Source of the DNA: Pyrococcus kukulkanii | GTDB lineage: Archaea > Methanobacteriota_B > Thermococci > Thermococcales > Thermococcaceae | DNA length: 64,000 nt | Reading direction: 5' to 3' | NCBI RefSeq assembly: GCF_041647995.1 | Contig: NZ_JARRIB010000004.1 | Span: 168,842-232,841 of the forward strand | In this document: one piece after another, positions 1 through 9,432 of the stretch | Layout: every line of letters starts with the position of its first letter | Position numbering within the stretch: the stretch's first letter is position 1 | Position numbers and translations under genes: made by a program | The notes under the pieces: generated by a model | Seen by the model: the letters and a program-made list of their open reading frames with translations, nothing else | The model's database searches: none | Told to the model about the DNA's origin: nothing

Positions 1-274
1 AGCCAAGGCTCTTTAAGATGTTATCAATAGCCTTCTCAAGATTTGTATCGGAAAAACGAGGTGGGGTATCTTTTTTCAAATATAGCTTATAATATCCTGG
101 GGGTGCCCCTATTGTAGTCCAGCTCCAAACAAGGCCTATCGGAGGTTTACAATAACTAATGATATACTCCAGCTCCTCCCTGGTAACTATAAGCCTCGAT
201 CTCCCGAACAATGCTTTCATCATGTAGTATTCACACCTACTCATAGTATGAGGGGATATTGTGAAAAGCTTCAA
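1..274 (-). CDS. hypothetical protein, 3' end outside window
   Basis: An open frame of about 91 codons runs off the left edge on the minus strand. I do not recognise it. I chose the TTG start at 274 because GGTGAG lies 5-6 nt upstream (plus-strand 280-285). The product then begins MKLFTISPHTMSRCEYYMMK. An internal ATG at 244 is the alternative. The visible part has a Cys/Tyr/Met-rich start, a basic stretch, then an acidic helix-like segment. It is divergent from the sirtuin gene. Nothing indicates function. Confidence 0.5.
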   Translation of the reverse strand, partial: MKLFTISPHTMSRCEYYMMKALFGRSRLIVTREELEYIISYCKPPIGLVWSWTTIGAPPGYYKLYLKKDTPPRFSDTNLEKAIDNILKSLG

Positions 275-304
275 TATTACTCACCCATAACGTAATTTTG
301 TGTA

Positions 305-349
305 TTTGCTTTTAAAACTTTATTAAAAAAATAAAGGAACAGTTTTTAA
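305..349 (+). promoter_or_regulatory. promoter region of the sirtuin-Mrp operon
   Basis: This AT-rich stretch holds TATA-like elements (cttttaaaact near 309-319 and gtttttaagg near 341-350). The second lies about 25-30 nt upstream of the ATG at 374, and no ribosome binding site precedes that ATG, so a leaderless transcript is likely. Confidence 0.4.
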
Positions 350-373
350 GGACTATCGCCTAAAATTTCTTCG

Positions 374-1129
374 ATGATAGTCGAGGTTGCGGGAGTTTTA
401 GCTTCCTCCAAGAATGTAATAGCTTTCACGGGTGCCGGGATTAGCGCCGAGAGCGGGGTTCCAACTTTTAGGGGTAAGGATGGACTGTGGAAGAAGTACA
501 GGCCAGAAGAGCTCGCAACGCCCGAGGCCTTTGCAAGGGATCCAAAGCTCGTGTGGGAGTTTTACAAGTGGAGAATTCGGAAGATCCTTCAGGCAAAGCC
601 AAATCCAGCCCACTACGCCCTCGTTGAACTCGAGAGGATGGGAATATTAAAAGCCGTGATAACCCAGAACGTCGATGACCTTCACAGGGAGGCCGGAACC
701 AAGAACTTGATCGAACTCCACGGCAACATCTTCAGGGTTAAGTGCACCTCCTGCGACTACGGAGAGTACCTCAAGGAAACCGGCAGGGTAAATGAAATCC
801 TCAGTCAGGAGCTCCCTAGGTGTCCCAAGTGCAACTCGCTGTTAAGGCCTGATGTAGTCTGGTTCGGTGAACCATTACCGGAGGAAGCCTTAAGAAAGGC
901 CTTCAGGCTTGCTGAGACTGCCGATGCTGTGATAGTTGTTGGGACTAGCGGCGTTGTCTACCCCGCAGCCTACATACCCTTCATAGTGAAGGAGAATGGC
1001 GGAACGGTTATAGAGGTGAACGTTCAGGAGTCAGGTATAACTCCGATAGCGGACTTCTTCTGTAGGGGCAAAGCTGGGGAAATACTTCCAAGGATCGTGG
1101 AAGAGGTCAGGAGGCTCCTCAATGAGTAG
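374..1129 (+). CDS. cobB: Sir2-family NAD-dependent protein deacylase
   Basis: This is a full-length sirtuin (251 aa), which removes acyl groups from protein lysines with NAD+ as co-substrate. The NAD-binding motif GAGIS is at residues 20-24, the catalytic His at 116 (IELHGN), and a structural zinc site uses C124/C127 and C150/C153. Y64-x-x-R67 matches the YxxR motif of class III (Sirt5/CobB-type) sirtuins, so acidic acyl groups such as succinyl may also be substrates; that is inference. The start is the first ATG and no RBS is visible. The stop overlaps the start of the first Mrp gene by 8 nt, so the two are probably cotranscribed. Archaeal sirtuins are known to act on the chromatin protein Alba. 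Confidence 0.93.
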   Translation: MIVEVAGVLASSKNVIAFTGAGISAESGVPTFRGKDGLWKKYRPEELATPEAFARDPKLVWEFYKWRIRKILQAKPNPAHYALVELERMGILKAVITQNVDDLHREAGTKNLIELHGNIFRVKCTSCDYGEYLKETGRVNEILSQELPRCPKCNSLLRPDVVWFGEPLPEEALRKAFRLAETADAVIVVGTSGVVYPAAYIPFIVKENGGTVIEVNVQESGITPIADFFCRGKAGEILPRIVEEVRRLLNE

Positions 1130-1727
1130 GGTTCATTTGTACCTCAGGAAGAGGCTCGAAGAGATAAGGGACAGGTACATTTACGAAATCTACGAGAGGC
1201 AGAAGCTTCCTCCCTGGGAGAGATTCCTGCTTACTTGGATAGTCCTCTTCGCCTTCTGGCTTGGCATTACAGGCGACATTACACCTCAAGGACTTTCTCT
1301 GGGCCTACCAACGACTGGAATAATAGCATTCTACATGAGAGACCTCCTCACCGACGATATAAGACACTCGAAGCATCTAGTCTGGAAGATCCTGTACTTC
1401 GCCTTCCTTTACCTGCCCCAGTACTTAATAATTATGGCCTTCAGGCTCCTTGAGAGCAACATAAAGGTTGCGAAGCATGCCATATTGATGGACATAAACC
1501 CAGGAATAGTAAGGATTAAAACAAGTCTACACTCAAACACTGGGGTAACGATCCTCGCCAACTCAATTACGCTGACCCCAGGAACTTTAACCCTGGATGT
1601 CGTGAAGAAGCTCGATGGGACATATCTTTACGTTCACTGGATAGACGTTGAAACCCTGAACGTTGAGAAGGCTGGAGAGATCATCAAGGGGGACATTGAG
1701 GAATGGCTAAAGAAAATCTTCTGGTAG
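1122..1727 (+). CDS. mnhE: Mrp-type Na+/H+ antiporter subunit E
   Basis: MnhE/MrpE family, 201 aa, first gene of the Mrp antiporter operon. A soluble N-terminal segment is followed by two or three membrane segments (about residues 35-75 and 90-108). The conserved C-terminal half reads [10 protein letters not shown], then [13 protein letters not shown], then LYVHWIDV, all typical of the family. The ATG overlaps the sirtuin stop. The subunit belongs to the membrane complex that exchanges Na+ for H+. The N-terminal extension of about 35 residues is longer than in many bacterial MrpE proteins. Confidence 0.9.
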   Translation: MSRVHLYLRKRLEEIRDRYIYEIYERQKLPPWERFLLTWIVLFAFWLGITGDITPQGLSLGLPTTGIIAFYMRDLLTDDIRHSKHLVWKILYFAFLYLPQYLIIMAFRLLESNIKVAKHAILMDINPGIVRIKTSLHSNTGVTILANSITLTPGTLTLDVVKKLDGTYLYVHWIDVETLNVEKAGEIIKGDIEEWLKKIFW

Positions 1728-1975
1728 CGGGCATTGGAATGTTATTGTTCACGGCACTAATGGCTATGTACAGAGTCATAGCGGGCCCTACGCTGGCCGA
1801 TAGGATAGTCGGACTTAACACGGTAACGACCAAGGTAGTTGGAATTATAGCGATACTCGCTGTGCTCTGGAGGGAGTGGTATCTGATAGACGCCGCAATA
1901 GTCCTACTGATGGTCAACTCCGTCAGTGGTCTTATACTGGCCAAGTACATGGAGAGGAGGGGGAGGAATGCTTGA
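1703..1975 (+). CDS. mnhF: Mrp-type Na+/H+ antiporter subunit F
   Basis: Small membrane subunit of 90 aa with three predicted transmembrane helices. It carries the MrpF signature around AGPTLADRIVGLNT and the Asp-containing YLIDAAIVLL helix. It overlaps mnhE by 25 nt and mnhG by 8 nt, so translation is probably coupled. A GAGGA sequence lies just before the ATG. It acts within the Mrp complex in the cytoplasmic membrane. Confidence 0.9.
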   Translation: MAKENLLVAGIGMLLFTALMAMYRVIAGPTLADRIVGLNTVTTKVVGIIAILAVLWREWYLIDAAIVLLMVNSVSGLILAKYMERRGRNA

Positions 1976-2282
1976 AATAATTCCATTATTATTCGGTTAT
2001 TCAATTATGTTCTTCGGCTCGCTTGGTGTGATAAGGTTTCCCGATGTGTACACTAGGTTGCATGCCGCAACGAAGTGCGACACCGGTGGTATAATGGGGA
2101 TAGTCTTTGGGTTGATGATGATCATGGACGGCCCGTTCGTAGTTAAGGTTAAACTCCTCTTCCTCTTGGTTCTTATAGCCCTGATAAACCCGATGGTAAG
2201 CCACGCGATCGCTAGGGGAGCGTACAAGATGGGCATAAAACCGGAGGTAAAGGTGGACATGTATGCTTGGGACAATCCTTAG
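1968..2282 (+). CDS. mnhG: Mrp-type Na+/H+ antiporter subunit G
   Basis: MrpG family, 104 aa, with three hydrophobic segments and the hallmark GVIRFPDVYTRLHAATKCDT segment near residues 20-39. I chose the ATG at 1968 because GGGAGGA lies directly upstream; the longer frame from 1926 is the mnhF overlap. It overlaps the next gene by 20 nt. Confidence 0.9.
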   Translation: MLEIIPLLFGYSIMFFGSLGVIRFPDVYTRLHAATKCDTGGIMGIVFGLMMIMDGPFVVKVKLLFLLVLIALINPMVSHAIARGAYKMGIKPEVKVDMYAWDNP

Positions 2283-2721
2283 CTTAATCCTTATAGGACT
2301 CGCCCTCGTTGTCGTCCTGCACAGGGACTTCCTCGCCTCCCTGATAACTTACGGACTTGTAAGCTTAGCCTTCATTCTACTCCTCCTCTTGCTTAAGGCC
2401 CCAGACGTTGCCTTATCAGCTATAGTTGTCGGAGCCTTGGTTACCGGGTTATTCATATTCGCTTATGAGAGCACGGAAGAGGATGGAAAGATTGAAATTT
2501 GGAAGGGCATTTTCGTTCTCCCTCTCCTGGTCCTGCTCTTAAAGTGCGAGGTTGAACCAAGAACTTTTACGTACGATGCCTATATCTCACACTGGTCTAT
2601 GGGGAATCTCGTTACCGAGATCTTGGCTGGGTGGAGGCTTTACGACAGTATAGGTGAAGCGATGATACTCTTCTCGGCGGCATTGGGATTTAGCTTGGTT
2701 CTCAGGAGGGACAGGAAGTGA
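2263..2721 (+). CDS. Mrp antiporter subunit, DUF4040 domain (MrpA C-terminal/MrpB N-terminal type)
   Basis: Membrane protein of 152 aa. The first about 75 residues form the DUF4040 module (APDVALSAIVVGA signature), which in bacteria is part of MrpA. The rest resembles the MrpB N-terminal hydrophobic region. In Thermococcales hydrogenase complexes the equivalent pieces are separate Mbh/Mbs subunits. The ATG at 2263 has GGTGG upstream. It lies between mnhG and mnhB with small overlaps, so it belongs to the complex. Confidence 0.8.
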   Translation: MLGTILSLILIGLALVVVLHRDFLASLITYGLVSLAFILLLLLLKAPDVALSAIVVGALVTGLFIFAYESTEEDGKIEIWKGIFVLPLLVLLLKCEVEPRTFTYDAYISHWSMGNLVTEILAGWRLYDSIGEAMILFSAALGFSLVLRRDRK

Positions 2722-2723
2722 AG

Positions 2724-3101
2724 ATGAGCATAGTTGCGAGAACCACGACAAAGCTTGTGAGCCCCTTCCTCGTTACCTATGCAGCTTACCTCATGCTGTA
2801 CTCCTCCCAGTCCCCAGGGGGAGGGTTTCAGGCGGGAGTAATCCTGGGGGTGGCAATAATCCTTCTCATAACCTCACATGGATACAGGAGGGTAAGGAAG
2901 AAGTTCAAGAAGAAGCTCGTAAGCTCAATGGAGGGGGTATCGGGCATAATCCTCATACTTCTTCTGCTGTTAACTGCTTTGTTATACTTACCTCCGCTGG
3001 AGGAAACTGTAATTCCCTTCAACGTTTTCGTTGGAATTAAGGTTGGAGCGGCCTTTACCATGATATTCTACACGATAACGACCTTCATGGAGAGGGATTA
3101 A
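2724..3101 (+). CDS. mnhB: Mrp-type Na+/H+ antiporter subunit B
   Basis: MnhB domain protein of about 125 aa with four hydrophobic segments. The motif SQSPGGGFQAGVILG near residues 28-42 is diagnostic. The ATG at 2724 is preferred, with GGA 7 nt upstream; a GTG at 2718 would add two residues. One nucleotide separates it from mnhC. It pairs with the DUF4040 protein and MnhC/D to form the ion-translocating part. Confidence 0.88.
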   Translation: MSIVARTTTKLVSPFLVTYAAYLMLYSSQSPGGGFQAGVILGVAIILLITSHGYRRVRKKFKKKLVSSMEGVSGIILILLLLLTALLYLPPLEETVIPFNVFVGIKVGAAFTMIFYTITTFMERD

Positions 3102-3102
3102 G

Positions 3103-3372
3103 ATGATAGGATTGATAATCACGATAATAGGGCTCTTCGGGATAATAGTAAATCAGTCAAAGCTTAAGCAGTTGCTATCCCTAAACATCATGGCCCTGGG
3201 AGTCGTTCTGTTCCTAATAGAGGAAGGGGCCAAGGTAGGAAGTGCCCCGCCGCTGAAGGGAGGCAATCCCGTGGATCCAATTCCCGCAGTTTTAATGCTT
3301 ACAACACTTGTAGTTGACGTTGCCGTCACTGGCTTGGCCTTAGCTCTAATAATGGGAGGGAAGAGAAGGTGA
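3103..3372 (+). CDS. mnhC: Mrp-type Na+/H+ antiporter subunit C
   Basis: MrpC/NuoK-like protein of 89 aa with three predicted helices. The conserved segment DPIPAVLMLTTLVVDVAVTG near residues 57-76 identifies the family. It is related to complex I subunit NuoK. Its stop overlaps the GTG start of mnhD by 4 nt. Confidence 0.9.
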   Translation: MIGLIITIIGLFGIIVNQSKLKQLLSLNIMALGVVLFLIEEGAKVGSAPPLKGGNPVDPIPAVLMLTTLVVDVAVTGLALALIMGGKRR

Positions 3373-4838
3373 ATGCAGTTGTAATGGTCATAGCACCTCT
3401 AATCTCAGCGATCTTAATATACCTCGTGGGGGCCCTTAGGATAGAGGGCACGATAAGGGCGAAGTTCAGGCTACCCCTAGGCCTTGAGGTTAAGGCTCTC
3501 TACATCCTCGGTGCCTTCACCCCAATGCTCTTACTTCCCTTTGTTTCCTCAGGAGTTGTCGGAGGATACCCCAGGGCGATGGGAATAGAGGTTGGAATTG
3601 ATAGGGTTTCATTGCTCTTCCTCCTGGGAGAGTTCGTGGCTTTCGGCTCTGCCTCACTATATGTGCTCTCCAAGGTCACCGACTGGAAAGAGCTGTCTCT
3701 CCTGTTGCTTGTTCACTCGGGGCTAATTGGTGCATTCATCTCGAAGGACTTCTTCAACTACTACGTTTTCATGGAGCTTTCGGCGATATCATCCTTCGCC
3801 CTGATAGCGAGCTCCAAGGAGGAGGGAAGCAAAGAGGCCGCATTTAAGTACTTAATGCTATCTATGACCTCATCCTACCTGCTTATTCTAGCGCTTGGCA
3901 TGATATACTTCCAGACGGGATACCTCAATGTTAACCTCGCCAGAGATCTAAAGGATGATCTGCCCGTTAAAATAGCCTCAGTGGCTTTGATGCTTAAAGC
4001 GGGAGTATTTCCCCTCCACATCTGGCTTCCAGATGCCCACTCTAAGGCAAAAACTCACGTCAGTGCGATACTCTCGGGCATAGCCGTTAAGGCGCCGATA
4101 TATGGTTTAGTCCTCCTCTCAAACCTCTCTACCCTCGACTTCCTAAAGCCCTTCGCCTTGGCCTCAATGATCTTTGGAGTTGTCTTAGCATTAATGCAGG
4201 GGAACGTGAAGAGATTATTGGCTTATCACACGGTCAGCCAGATGGGCTACGTCCTCCTAGGGGTCACGATAAGCCCAATGGCTGCAGCTCTCTACTCCTT
4301 CGCCCATGCCACGTTTAAGTCGGGCCTCTTTCTCTCTTTGGGTTCACTGGTTGATGTTAGAAGGAAAAAGGAGTTGGAGTTCTTGGGAGCTCGAGATATG
4401 CCAATTCTGCTAGCGATAGTCCTAAGCTTAAGCCTTGCAATAGCTGGGTTTGGTTTGACGGTCGGTGGGGTTGCCAAGTCTGCACTTACCGATGCAAAGC
4501 TCTTCGTTTATCTAGCCTCAGTCGGCACCGCGATGTCCTTTACGAAGGTCAACTATTACCTGTGGAGGGGACATGGAGTTGAGCCTAACATGAAAACTGT
4601 AATACCGGGGGCGGTTCCAGCAGTCATTGCCTTTTTGGCCGGAATAATCTTGGGAGGAAAAATCAGTGTTTACGACTCCATGATAATCCTGGGGATAGCC
4701 CTGTTCTTCGCGTTAAGAACCAAGATACCGAGAAGGGACTTCCTGATTAATGTGGGAATAAGCGAGGGAATAATTCTACTCACAGCTCTTCTATCTTCTT
4801 CCTTGCTATCTTCTTTGAGCCTATTCGAAGGCTCTTAA
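3369..4838 (+). CDS. mnhD: Mrp-type Na+/H+ antiporter subunit D (NuoL/M/N-like)
   Basis: Large membrane subunit of 489 aa with about 14 transmembrane helices, related to the antiporter-like subunits NuoL/M/N of complex I. Conserved family features include the membrane Lys and His in [18 protein letters not shown] and the [13 protein letters not shown] segment. The GTG start has GGAGGGA upstream and overlaps mnhC. It is the last gene of the operon. No MrpA large subunit and no hydrogenase genes follow. The 3' end overlaps a small convergent gene by 59 nt. Confidence 0.92.
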   Translation: MNAVVMVIAPLISAILIYLVGALRIEGTIRAKFRLPLGLEVKALYILGAFTPMLLLPFVSSGVVGGYPRAMGIEVGIDRVSLLFLLGEFVAFGSASLYVLSKVTDWKELSLLLLVHSGLIGAFISKDFFNYYVFMELSAISSFALIASSKEEGSKEAAFKYLMLSMTSSYLLILALGMIYFQTGYLNVNLARDLKDDLPVKIASVALMLKAGVFPLHIWLPDAHSKAKTHVSAILSGIAVKAPIYGLVLLSNLSTLDFLKPFALASMIFGVVLALMQGNVKRLLAYHTVSQMGYVLLGVTISPMAAALYSFAHATFKSGLFLSLGSLVDVRRKKELEFLGARDMPILLAIVLSLSLAIAGFGLTVGGVAKSALTDAKLFVYLASVGTAMSFTKVNYYLWRGHGVEPNMKTVIPGAVPAVIAFLAGIILGGKISVYDSMIILGIALFFALRTKIPRRDFLINVGISEGIILLTALLSSSLLSSLSLFEGS

Positions 4839-4971
4839 AGAAGTTTATATGCTCCTCAGGAAGGAAGTTATCAAGCTTAGTTGCTTTAAGCCTCTTCTTT
4901 TTCTTTTCATTGTTCTTAGGTCTGCTCACCTTGACCCCAGGGTTTATGAAATCATCTATCTTCCTGTCCAT
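4780..4971 (-). CDS. small lysine-rich protein of unknown function
   Basis: Encodes 63 aa, about one quarter Lys/Arg. A flexible basic N-terminal half is followed by a more ordered tail ([20 protein letters not shown]). The ATG at 4971 has GGGAG 6 nt upstream; a longer frame to 5043 would run into the RuBisCO coding end and is less likely. It follows rbcL on the same strand, so it may be the last cistron of that operon, and it overlaps mnhD in antisense. I do not recognise the family; the composition suggests nucleic-acid binding but that is inference. Confidence 0.5.
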   Translation of the reverse strand: MDRKIDDFINPGVKVSRPKNNEKKKKRLKATKLDNFLPEEHINFFKSLRIGSKKIARKKIEEL

Positions 4972-5018
4972 GAGCAACTCCCATTCCTTATTGAAAGGAA
5001 AATTTAAAGAAATTTCGA

Positions 5019-6281
5019 CTACTTTGGCTTGAGATAGCCCCACTTCTCTAAGGCCTTCTTCAGTTCAGGACTTGATTTCGCTTTCTCCTCAAGGTCTATT
5101 CCATCAACTGCAGCCTCAATGGCATCCCTCAATGCTTTAGCTCCAGCCTTCGGCCCATCTGGATGGCCCATGACGCCTCCTCCAGCTTGAACAACGAGAT
5201 CTTTTCCGAACAGCCTTATCAGCTCGGGCATTAAGCCAGGGTGAAGACCCCCGCTTGCTACTGGGAACACCGGTCTTATGTGCTCCCACTTGCTCAAGAG
5301 GAAGTCGTTAATTCTCTTTATTTCCTCATAATTCCCGGCCATCTTTCCTACAGCTGTTCCGGTGTGGATCTGATCAATCCCAATCATTCTTGCGGCCTTA
5401 GCTAAAGCAAACATTGTTATGCCGTGCTTTGGGTTCCTAGTGAATGCCGCGTGCATTGCCCTATGAGCATGGATTGCCAATCCCAAGTCTTCGGTAACCT
5501 CCCTCATGTACTGAAGTGCACTCCATCCCGCAACGACTATATCAATCATCACGTACTGCCCGCCTTCATTGGCGACTAATTCGGCCCTCTTCTCCATTAC
5601 ATCTACTGGGCCGGTGATGTTGATCAGGTACTCCTTTGTCTCCCCAGTTTCTGCCTCGACCCTGTCCCTCACCCTGTAGAGCTTTCTCACCCTCTCTTCG
5701 AACCTGTTAAAGGGAAAGCTCGTGAAGTTCTCGTCATCCTTAAGCAGGTCAATGCCTCCGCTCCAGAGCTCGTAAGCAATCTCAGCATATTCCTCAACGC
5801 TCCACCCCATCTTTGGCTTTGGAACCGTTGCTGTTAAAGGCCTGTCCTTAATCCCCATGAATTCCCTAATCCCCTTAACTCCGTACTGGGGCCCTCTGAA
5901 GTGCCTCAGGTACTCGTATGGGGGATGGAAGTCTAGCAATCTTAGATTCTTCAACGCTTTCATTCCGAACACGTTACCGGCTATAGCGCTGAAGAGCTGG
6001 ACTAAGCTCCCCTCCTCAAACAGGGTTAGGGGGTAAGCTATCTTAGCTATATAACCTTCACCGCTCTTCTCTAAATAAAATACCTTTGCCATACTCCTCC
6101 TTGCCATCTCTGGAAGCTTCCAGAGGGTCGTCCATGTTCCAATAGAGCTTTCGCTCGCTATCCTTCCAGCTGCCTCTTCAGGAGAAACGCCGTTCGGCTC
6201 AAAGTAGTACTCAACTATAAGCTCGTCCTTTCCTGGGGTGTAGTCAAGGTCAACAAAATCGAGGTACCACTCAACCTTCAT
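5019..6281 (-). CDS. rbcL: type III ribulose-1,5-bisphosphate carboxylase/oxygenase
   Basis: Archaeal form III RuBisCO, about 420 aa. It carboxylates ribulose-1,5-bisphosphate made from nucleosides/AMP, giving two 3-phosphoglycerate in the AMP/pentose bisphosphate salvage pathway. From the ATG at 6281, the catalytic Lys is K155 (VPKPKMGW) and the carbamylated metal-binding site is K181-D183-E184 (IDLLKDDEN). The HRAMHAAF and GTAVGKM motifs are intact. The ATG at 6281 is chosen because GGTG lies 6 nt upstream; an ATG at 6293 would add four residues without an RBS. It is 36 nt downstream of the MgtE-type transporter gene, as a distal gene of a long operon. The partner enzymes AMP phosphorylase and ribose-1,5-bisphosphate isomerase are not in the window. 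Confidence 0.95.
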   Translation of the reverse strand: MKVEWYLDFVDLDYTPGKDELIVEYYFEPNGVSPEEAAGRIASESSIGTWTTLWKLPEMARRSMAKVFYLEKSGEGYIAKIAYPLTLFEEGSLVQLFSAIAGNVFGMKALKNLRLLDFHPPYEYLRHFRGPQYGVKGIREFMGIKDRPLTATVPKPKMGWSVEEYAEIAYELWSGGIDLLKDDENFTSFPFNRFEERVRKLYRVRDRVEAETGETKEYLINITGPVDVMEKRAELVANEGGQYVMIDIVVAGWSALQYMREVTEDLGLAIHAHRAMHAAFTRNPKHGITMFALAKAARMIGIDQIHTGTAVGKMAGNYEEIKRINDFLLSKWEHIRPVFPVASGGLHPGLMPELIRLFGKDLVVQAGGGVMGHPDGPKAGAKALRDAIEAAVDGIDLEEKAKSSPELKKALEKWGYLKPK

Positions 6282-6317
6282 GGGGAGCACCATATATTAT
6301 TGCTTCGGCCACGCTAA

Positions 6318-7475
6318 TTAGATTATCGCGACTATGAATAGGGTTGAGATGACATCCGAAAGAGTAGTTATCGTGGGAACGGTAACGTTGTCGGGATCGA
6401 GACCTATCCTTTCGAAAGCCCTAGTTAGGAAATAGGCGAGGGTCATTACTCCCAGCGCTACAAGAGGATACAGGGCTATGAACTTTCCATAGATTCCGAC
6501 TCTAACTCCCTTAACTATCGAGTACAGAAAAACTCCAACGATCATCATGAAGGCCGAGAAAGGGTATGCTATCGCAACGTACAGGAGCATTTCAAGGAGC
6601 GTTTTAACGTCAATTAGACCCTCAATCTCCCCAAGGTGAACCCTGGTTGAGGTTTTTGAGCCTATTATTGATCCTATGTTTCCAAGGCTCGCAAGGACTA
6701 CTGGGTACATTATACTGAACACCGTTCTCCCTATTTCTTCGCTGTACGTTTGCAGTATTGAACCTGTAATACTGGAAACGATTGCTAATATCCCTATAAT
6801 CCCCAGGATCTCCCTGATTAATGTAACATCCTCACGCTCGTATCTAACTCCCCTTCCAACTAGAATTGAGATGAGAACTCCAATGACGAAGAGGGCAGTG
6901 AATATTGACGTGTCATGCTCATATAAGTAAAGAAACGTCACTAAGAGGGGTATCGTTATTAGATCCGCGGTGGCCGTGACTATGGGAACTGCTATTGCGT
7001 CTGGATCAATGCCTCTCTTAAAGGGAACTATCGTTGCTAGGGCCGTGGTGTAGGCAAGGATGAGCGTGGCAAATATCGTTGAAGCGACGACTATTCCCAG
7101 GGATGAGAACACGTTTACTCTAACCTTCAGGGCCCCTATCAGCCACAGCACAAACAGCGGTATCATGGAGAGAACTATCGAAATAATCACGTTTTTCCTG
7201 ACGTTTCTATCTCTTATGCTTGGCTCCATCTCACCAAGGTGAAGCATCGTCGTGAACCTCGAGGCTAAGGCACCGAATATGTTCCCTCTGAGTCCCATCA
7301 GTCCAGGGAGTATAACCAATAGAACCCCATACCTCATGAGATCGTGAAAGTACCTCCTCATGAAAATGCCAGCAAAGAAATCTATGAACATGGCGAAGAC
7401 TAACCCAGGAAGTGAAACTAGGCTGACCTCCTTGATTATCCCCTTGATCTCGCACCTGCTTACATTACGCAACAT
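6318..7475 (-). CDS. duplicated MgtE-type (SLC41-like) divalent cation transporter
   Basis: Membrane protein of 385 aa made of two homologous halves. Each half carries one copy of the MgtE membrane motif set: GLRGNIFGALASRFTTMLHL then GIDPDAIAVPIVTATAD in the first, and GNIGSIIGSKTSTRVHLGE then GLDPDNVTVPTITTLSD in the second. Bacterial MgtE is a homodimer with cytoplasmic N and CBS domains; both are absent here, as in SLC41-like fusions. It probably transports Mg2+ or a similar cation; RuBisCO downstream needs Mg2+. The start overlaps the radical SAM gene by 16 nt. Confidence 0.82.
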   Translation of the reverse strand: MLRNVSRCEIKGIIKEVSLVSLPGLVFAMFIDFFAGIFMRRYFHDLMRYGVLLVILPGLMGLRGNIFGALASRFTTMLHLGEMEPSIRDRNVRKNVIISIVLSMIPLFVLWLIGALKVRVNVFSSLGIVVASTIFATLILAYTTALATIVPFKRGIDPDAIAVPIVTATADLITIPLLVTFLYLYEHDTSIFTALFVIGVLISILVGRGVRYEREDVTLIREILGIIGILAIVSSITGSILQTYSEEIGRTVFSIMYPVVLASLGNIGSIIGSKTSTRVHLGEIEGLIDVKTLLEMLLYVAIAYPFSAFMMIVGVFLYSIVKGVRVGIYGKFIALYPLVALGVMTLAYFLTRAFERIGLDPDNVTVPTITTLSDVISTLFIVAII

Positions 7476-8287
7476 TCATAATGCACCTCAACATCCCTAA
7501 TGCTCTTGGCCCACTCGATTACCTTCCTTGGGGGGTTCGTTATCCTATCAATACCGACGATGATAGCCTTTTTGTCGAATTCCTCCCTCCACCTTCCAAA
7601 GGGCCTCATGCACCCAATGCTCAGCTCGCCCTCGAACCTCTCCCTAGCGTACTTAACCACTTCTATTGCGACGTCCACTGGAACCTTCTCAACGTTGGCC
7701 ATCTCCGTTCCTGGGGTTGGAATTAGGACATCGAGGACGAGAACCTTAATGGGATAATTTATAAGCATATCTATGGCCTTAAACTCCCAGTGAACTCTTC
7801 CAAAGTCTAGCCCGATAGTAATGTGGGGGGCAACTTCAATTCCGTTTGATGTTAGAATATCAAGAATCCTGAGGTAGTCTTCAACGCTTTTATTTACCTT
7901 ATATACCCTCCTGATCACATCATCATTCCCAACGAAGTCCAATGAGACAACATCAACGTACTTAAGCCAGTCTAGGTCGGACTCATCAACAAAGCCAACG
8001 TGAGCGTTTATCTTAAGCTTTGTTCTTTCCTTTATCTCCTTTATCTCCTCTTTAAATTTGTCTAGAGGAACCTTTAGCCTTTCATCCATTCCACCACTAA
8101 GAAGGCAACCCGCGTACCCTTCTCTCTCCATCTCGATACATCTCTCGACTAAACTCTTCCTTGTAACCTTCATCATTCCTTTAAGGTAGTGCCTTCCGCA
8201 GTGGGCACAGTTGAGGTAGCAGTAGTTGCCGGTCACAGATATTGAGGGGAACTTTATTCCTGGGATGTAAACCTTCAGCTTTCTCAT
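7460..8287 (-). CDS. radical SAM protein of unknown substrate
   Basis: Encodes 275 aa. The [4Fe-4S]/SAM motif is C23-x3-C27-x2-C30 (CYLNCAHC) near the N-terminus, followed by a TIM-barrel-like region (LLSGGMDE, INAHVGFVDE, SLDFVGND). The family resembles biotin-synthase-like radical SAM proteins of archaea. It ends with an unusual Cys pair (ECCVM). The ATG overlaps the mfnA stop by 4 nt, so the two are translationally coupled. The reaction cannot be assigned from sequence. Confidence 0.75.
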   Translation of the reverse strand: MRKLKVYIPGIKFPSISVTGNYCYLNCAHCGRHYLKGMMKVTRKSLVERCIEMEREGYAGCLLSGGMDERLKVPLDKFKEEIKEIKERTKLKINAHVGFVDESDLDWLKYVDVVSLDFVGNDDVIRRVYKVNKSVEDYLRILDILTSNGIEVAPHITIGLDFGRVHWEFKAIDMLINYPIKVLVLDVLIPTPGTEMANVEKVPVDVAIEVVKYARERFEGELSIGCMRPFGRWREEFDKKAIIVGIDRITNPPRKVIEWAKSIRDVEVHYECCVM

Positions 8288-9432
8288 AGGACTTCCCTCA
8301 AATCCTTAAGGAATTTCTCAATCATTTCCTTGGTCACGTGGGGCATGAACACTACCCTTATGTAGCCTCTGTGGGCGCTTATTCCCCAGCCCCTCTCCTT
8401 AAGCTTTCTTTCAACTCCATGGAGGTTCTTCGTTTTGAAAGAGACTATGTTGAGAACGGGTTCCCTTACGAGCCATGTGCTTGGAGTTTTCTTTATCTCC
8501 TCGGCGAACCATCTCGAAAGCTTCATCGCCCTGTCAACTATCTCCATATATCCCTCAAACCCGAGGTGCTTTATCAGCGCCCACACGGCAAGAACGCTTG
8601 CTCCGGGCCTCGTTCCCGTAATGGTTGCCTGCCAAACTTTTCCTCCGGCTAAGTAAGGGGCTAAAACGCTTATCGCTTTAAGGTACTTCTTCCTCCTGAA
8701 TATTATCCCTCCCGCTGGAATTGGAGCCATCCCCATCTTGTGGGGATCTATAGTGATGCTCTTTACTCCTCTAAGCTTGAAGTCGAAGTCGGGTATTTCA
8801 TAACCCAAAGCCTTCGCGAAGGGTATTACGAAGCCTCCAAACGCTGCATCAACGTGAAGGGGTATCCCGTAATCCTGGGCCAAGTCGCTTAAGGCGGGTA
8901 TATCATCTACAACCCCCAATCCCGTTGTCCCCGCGATGCCAACTATGCCAATTGTGTTGTCATTTATCTTCGCCTCTACATCCTTAACGTCCACCGTGTA
9001 ATCCGGCTTTAGCTCTGCCCAGACCAGCTTAACACCAAGCATCTCCCCCGCTTTTATAAAGGAGAAATGGGCTGACTTTGGGAGTATAAGCTCTGGTTTT
9101 TCAGTGTCCGAGAGGTTGCGGAATGCCCTTACAGCGAGTACATTAGCTTCAGTCCCGCCGGAAACTATATGCCCATAGCCTCTCTCAAGGTGGAGCAGAT
9201 CTGAAAGCATTCCTATTACTTCTTCTTCTATTCTCCTAGTTCCAGGATGTAGCCCCGGATCTCCCAGGTTTCTGTCAATGTACCTACAGAAAACTTCAAT
9301 TGCAAGTTCGTGAGGCATCGTACACATTGACCCTAGAATTCTTCCTGAGGAGAAGGAAAGATCTTGAGAAGTTACCCTCTCCAACTCTTCGAGGATCGTT
9401 TCCTTGGGCAAACCCTTTTTGGGGAACTTCAA
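8284..9432 (-). CDS. mfnA: L-aspartate alpha-decarboxylase (MfnA family, PLP enzyme)
   Basis: Group II PLP decarboxylase of 382 aa. The PLP Schiff-base Lys is K232 in TIDPHKMGMAP, and VDAAFGGF supplies the PLP-binding Asp. MfnA of methanogens acts on tyrosine and aspartate. In Thermococcales the orthologue is known to decarboxylate aspartate to beta-alanine for coenzyme A synthesis, so aspartate is the likelier substrate here. Its start overlaps the upstream kinase-like gene by 4 nt and its stop overlaps the radical SAM gene by 4 nt. Confidence 0.9.
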   Translation of the reverse strand: MKFPKKGLPKETILEELERVTSQDLSFSSGRILGSMCTMPHELAIEVFCRYIDRNLGDPGLHPGTRRIEEEVIGMLSDLLHLERGYGHIVSGGTEANVLAVRAFRNLSDTEKPELILPKSAHFSFIKAGEMLGVKLVWAELKPDYTVDVKDVEAKINDNTIGIVGIAGTTGLGVVDDIPALSDLAQDYGIPLHVDAAFGGFVIPFAKALGYEIPDFDFKLRGVKSITIDPHKMGMAPIPAGGIIFRRKKYLKAISVLAPYLAGGKVWQATITGTRPGASVLAVWALIKHLGFEGYMEIVDRAMKLSRWFAEEIKKTPSTWLVREPVLNIVSFKTKNLHGVERKLKERGWGISAHRGYIRVVFMPHVTKEMIEKFLKDLREVL

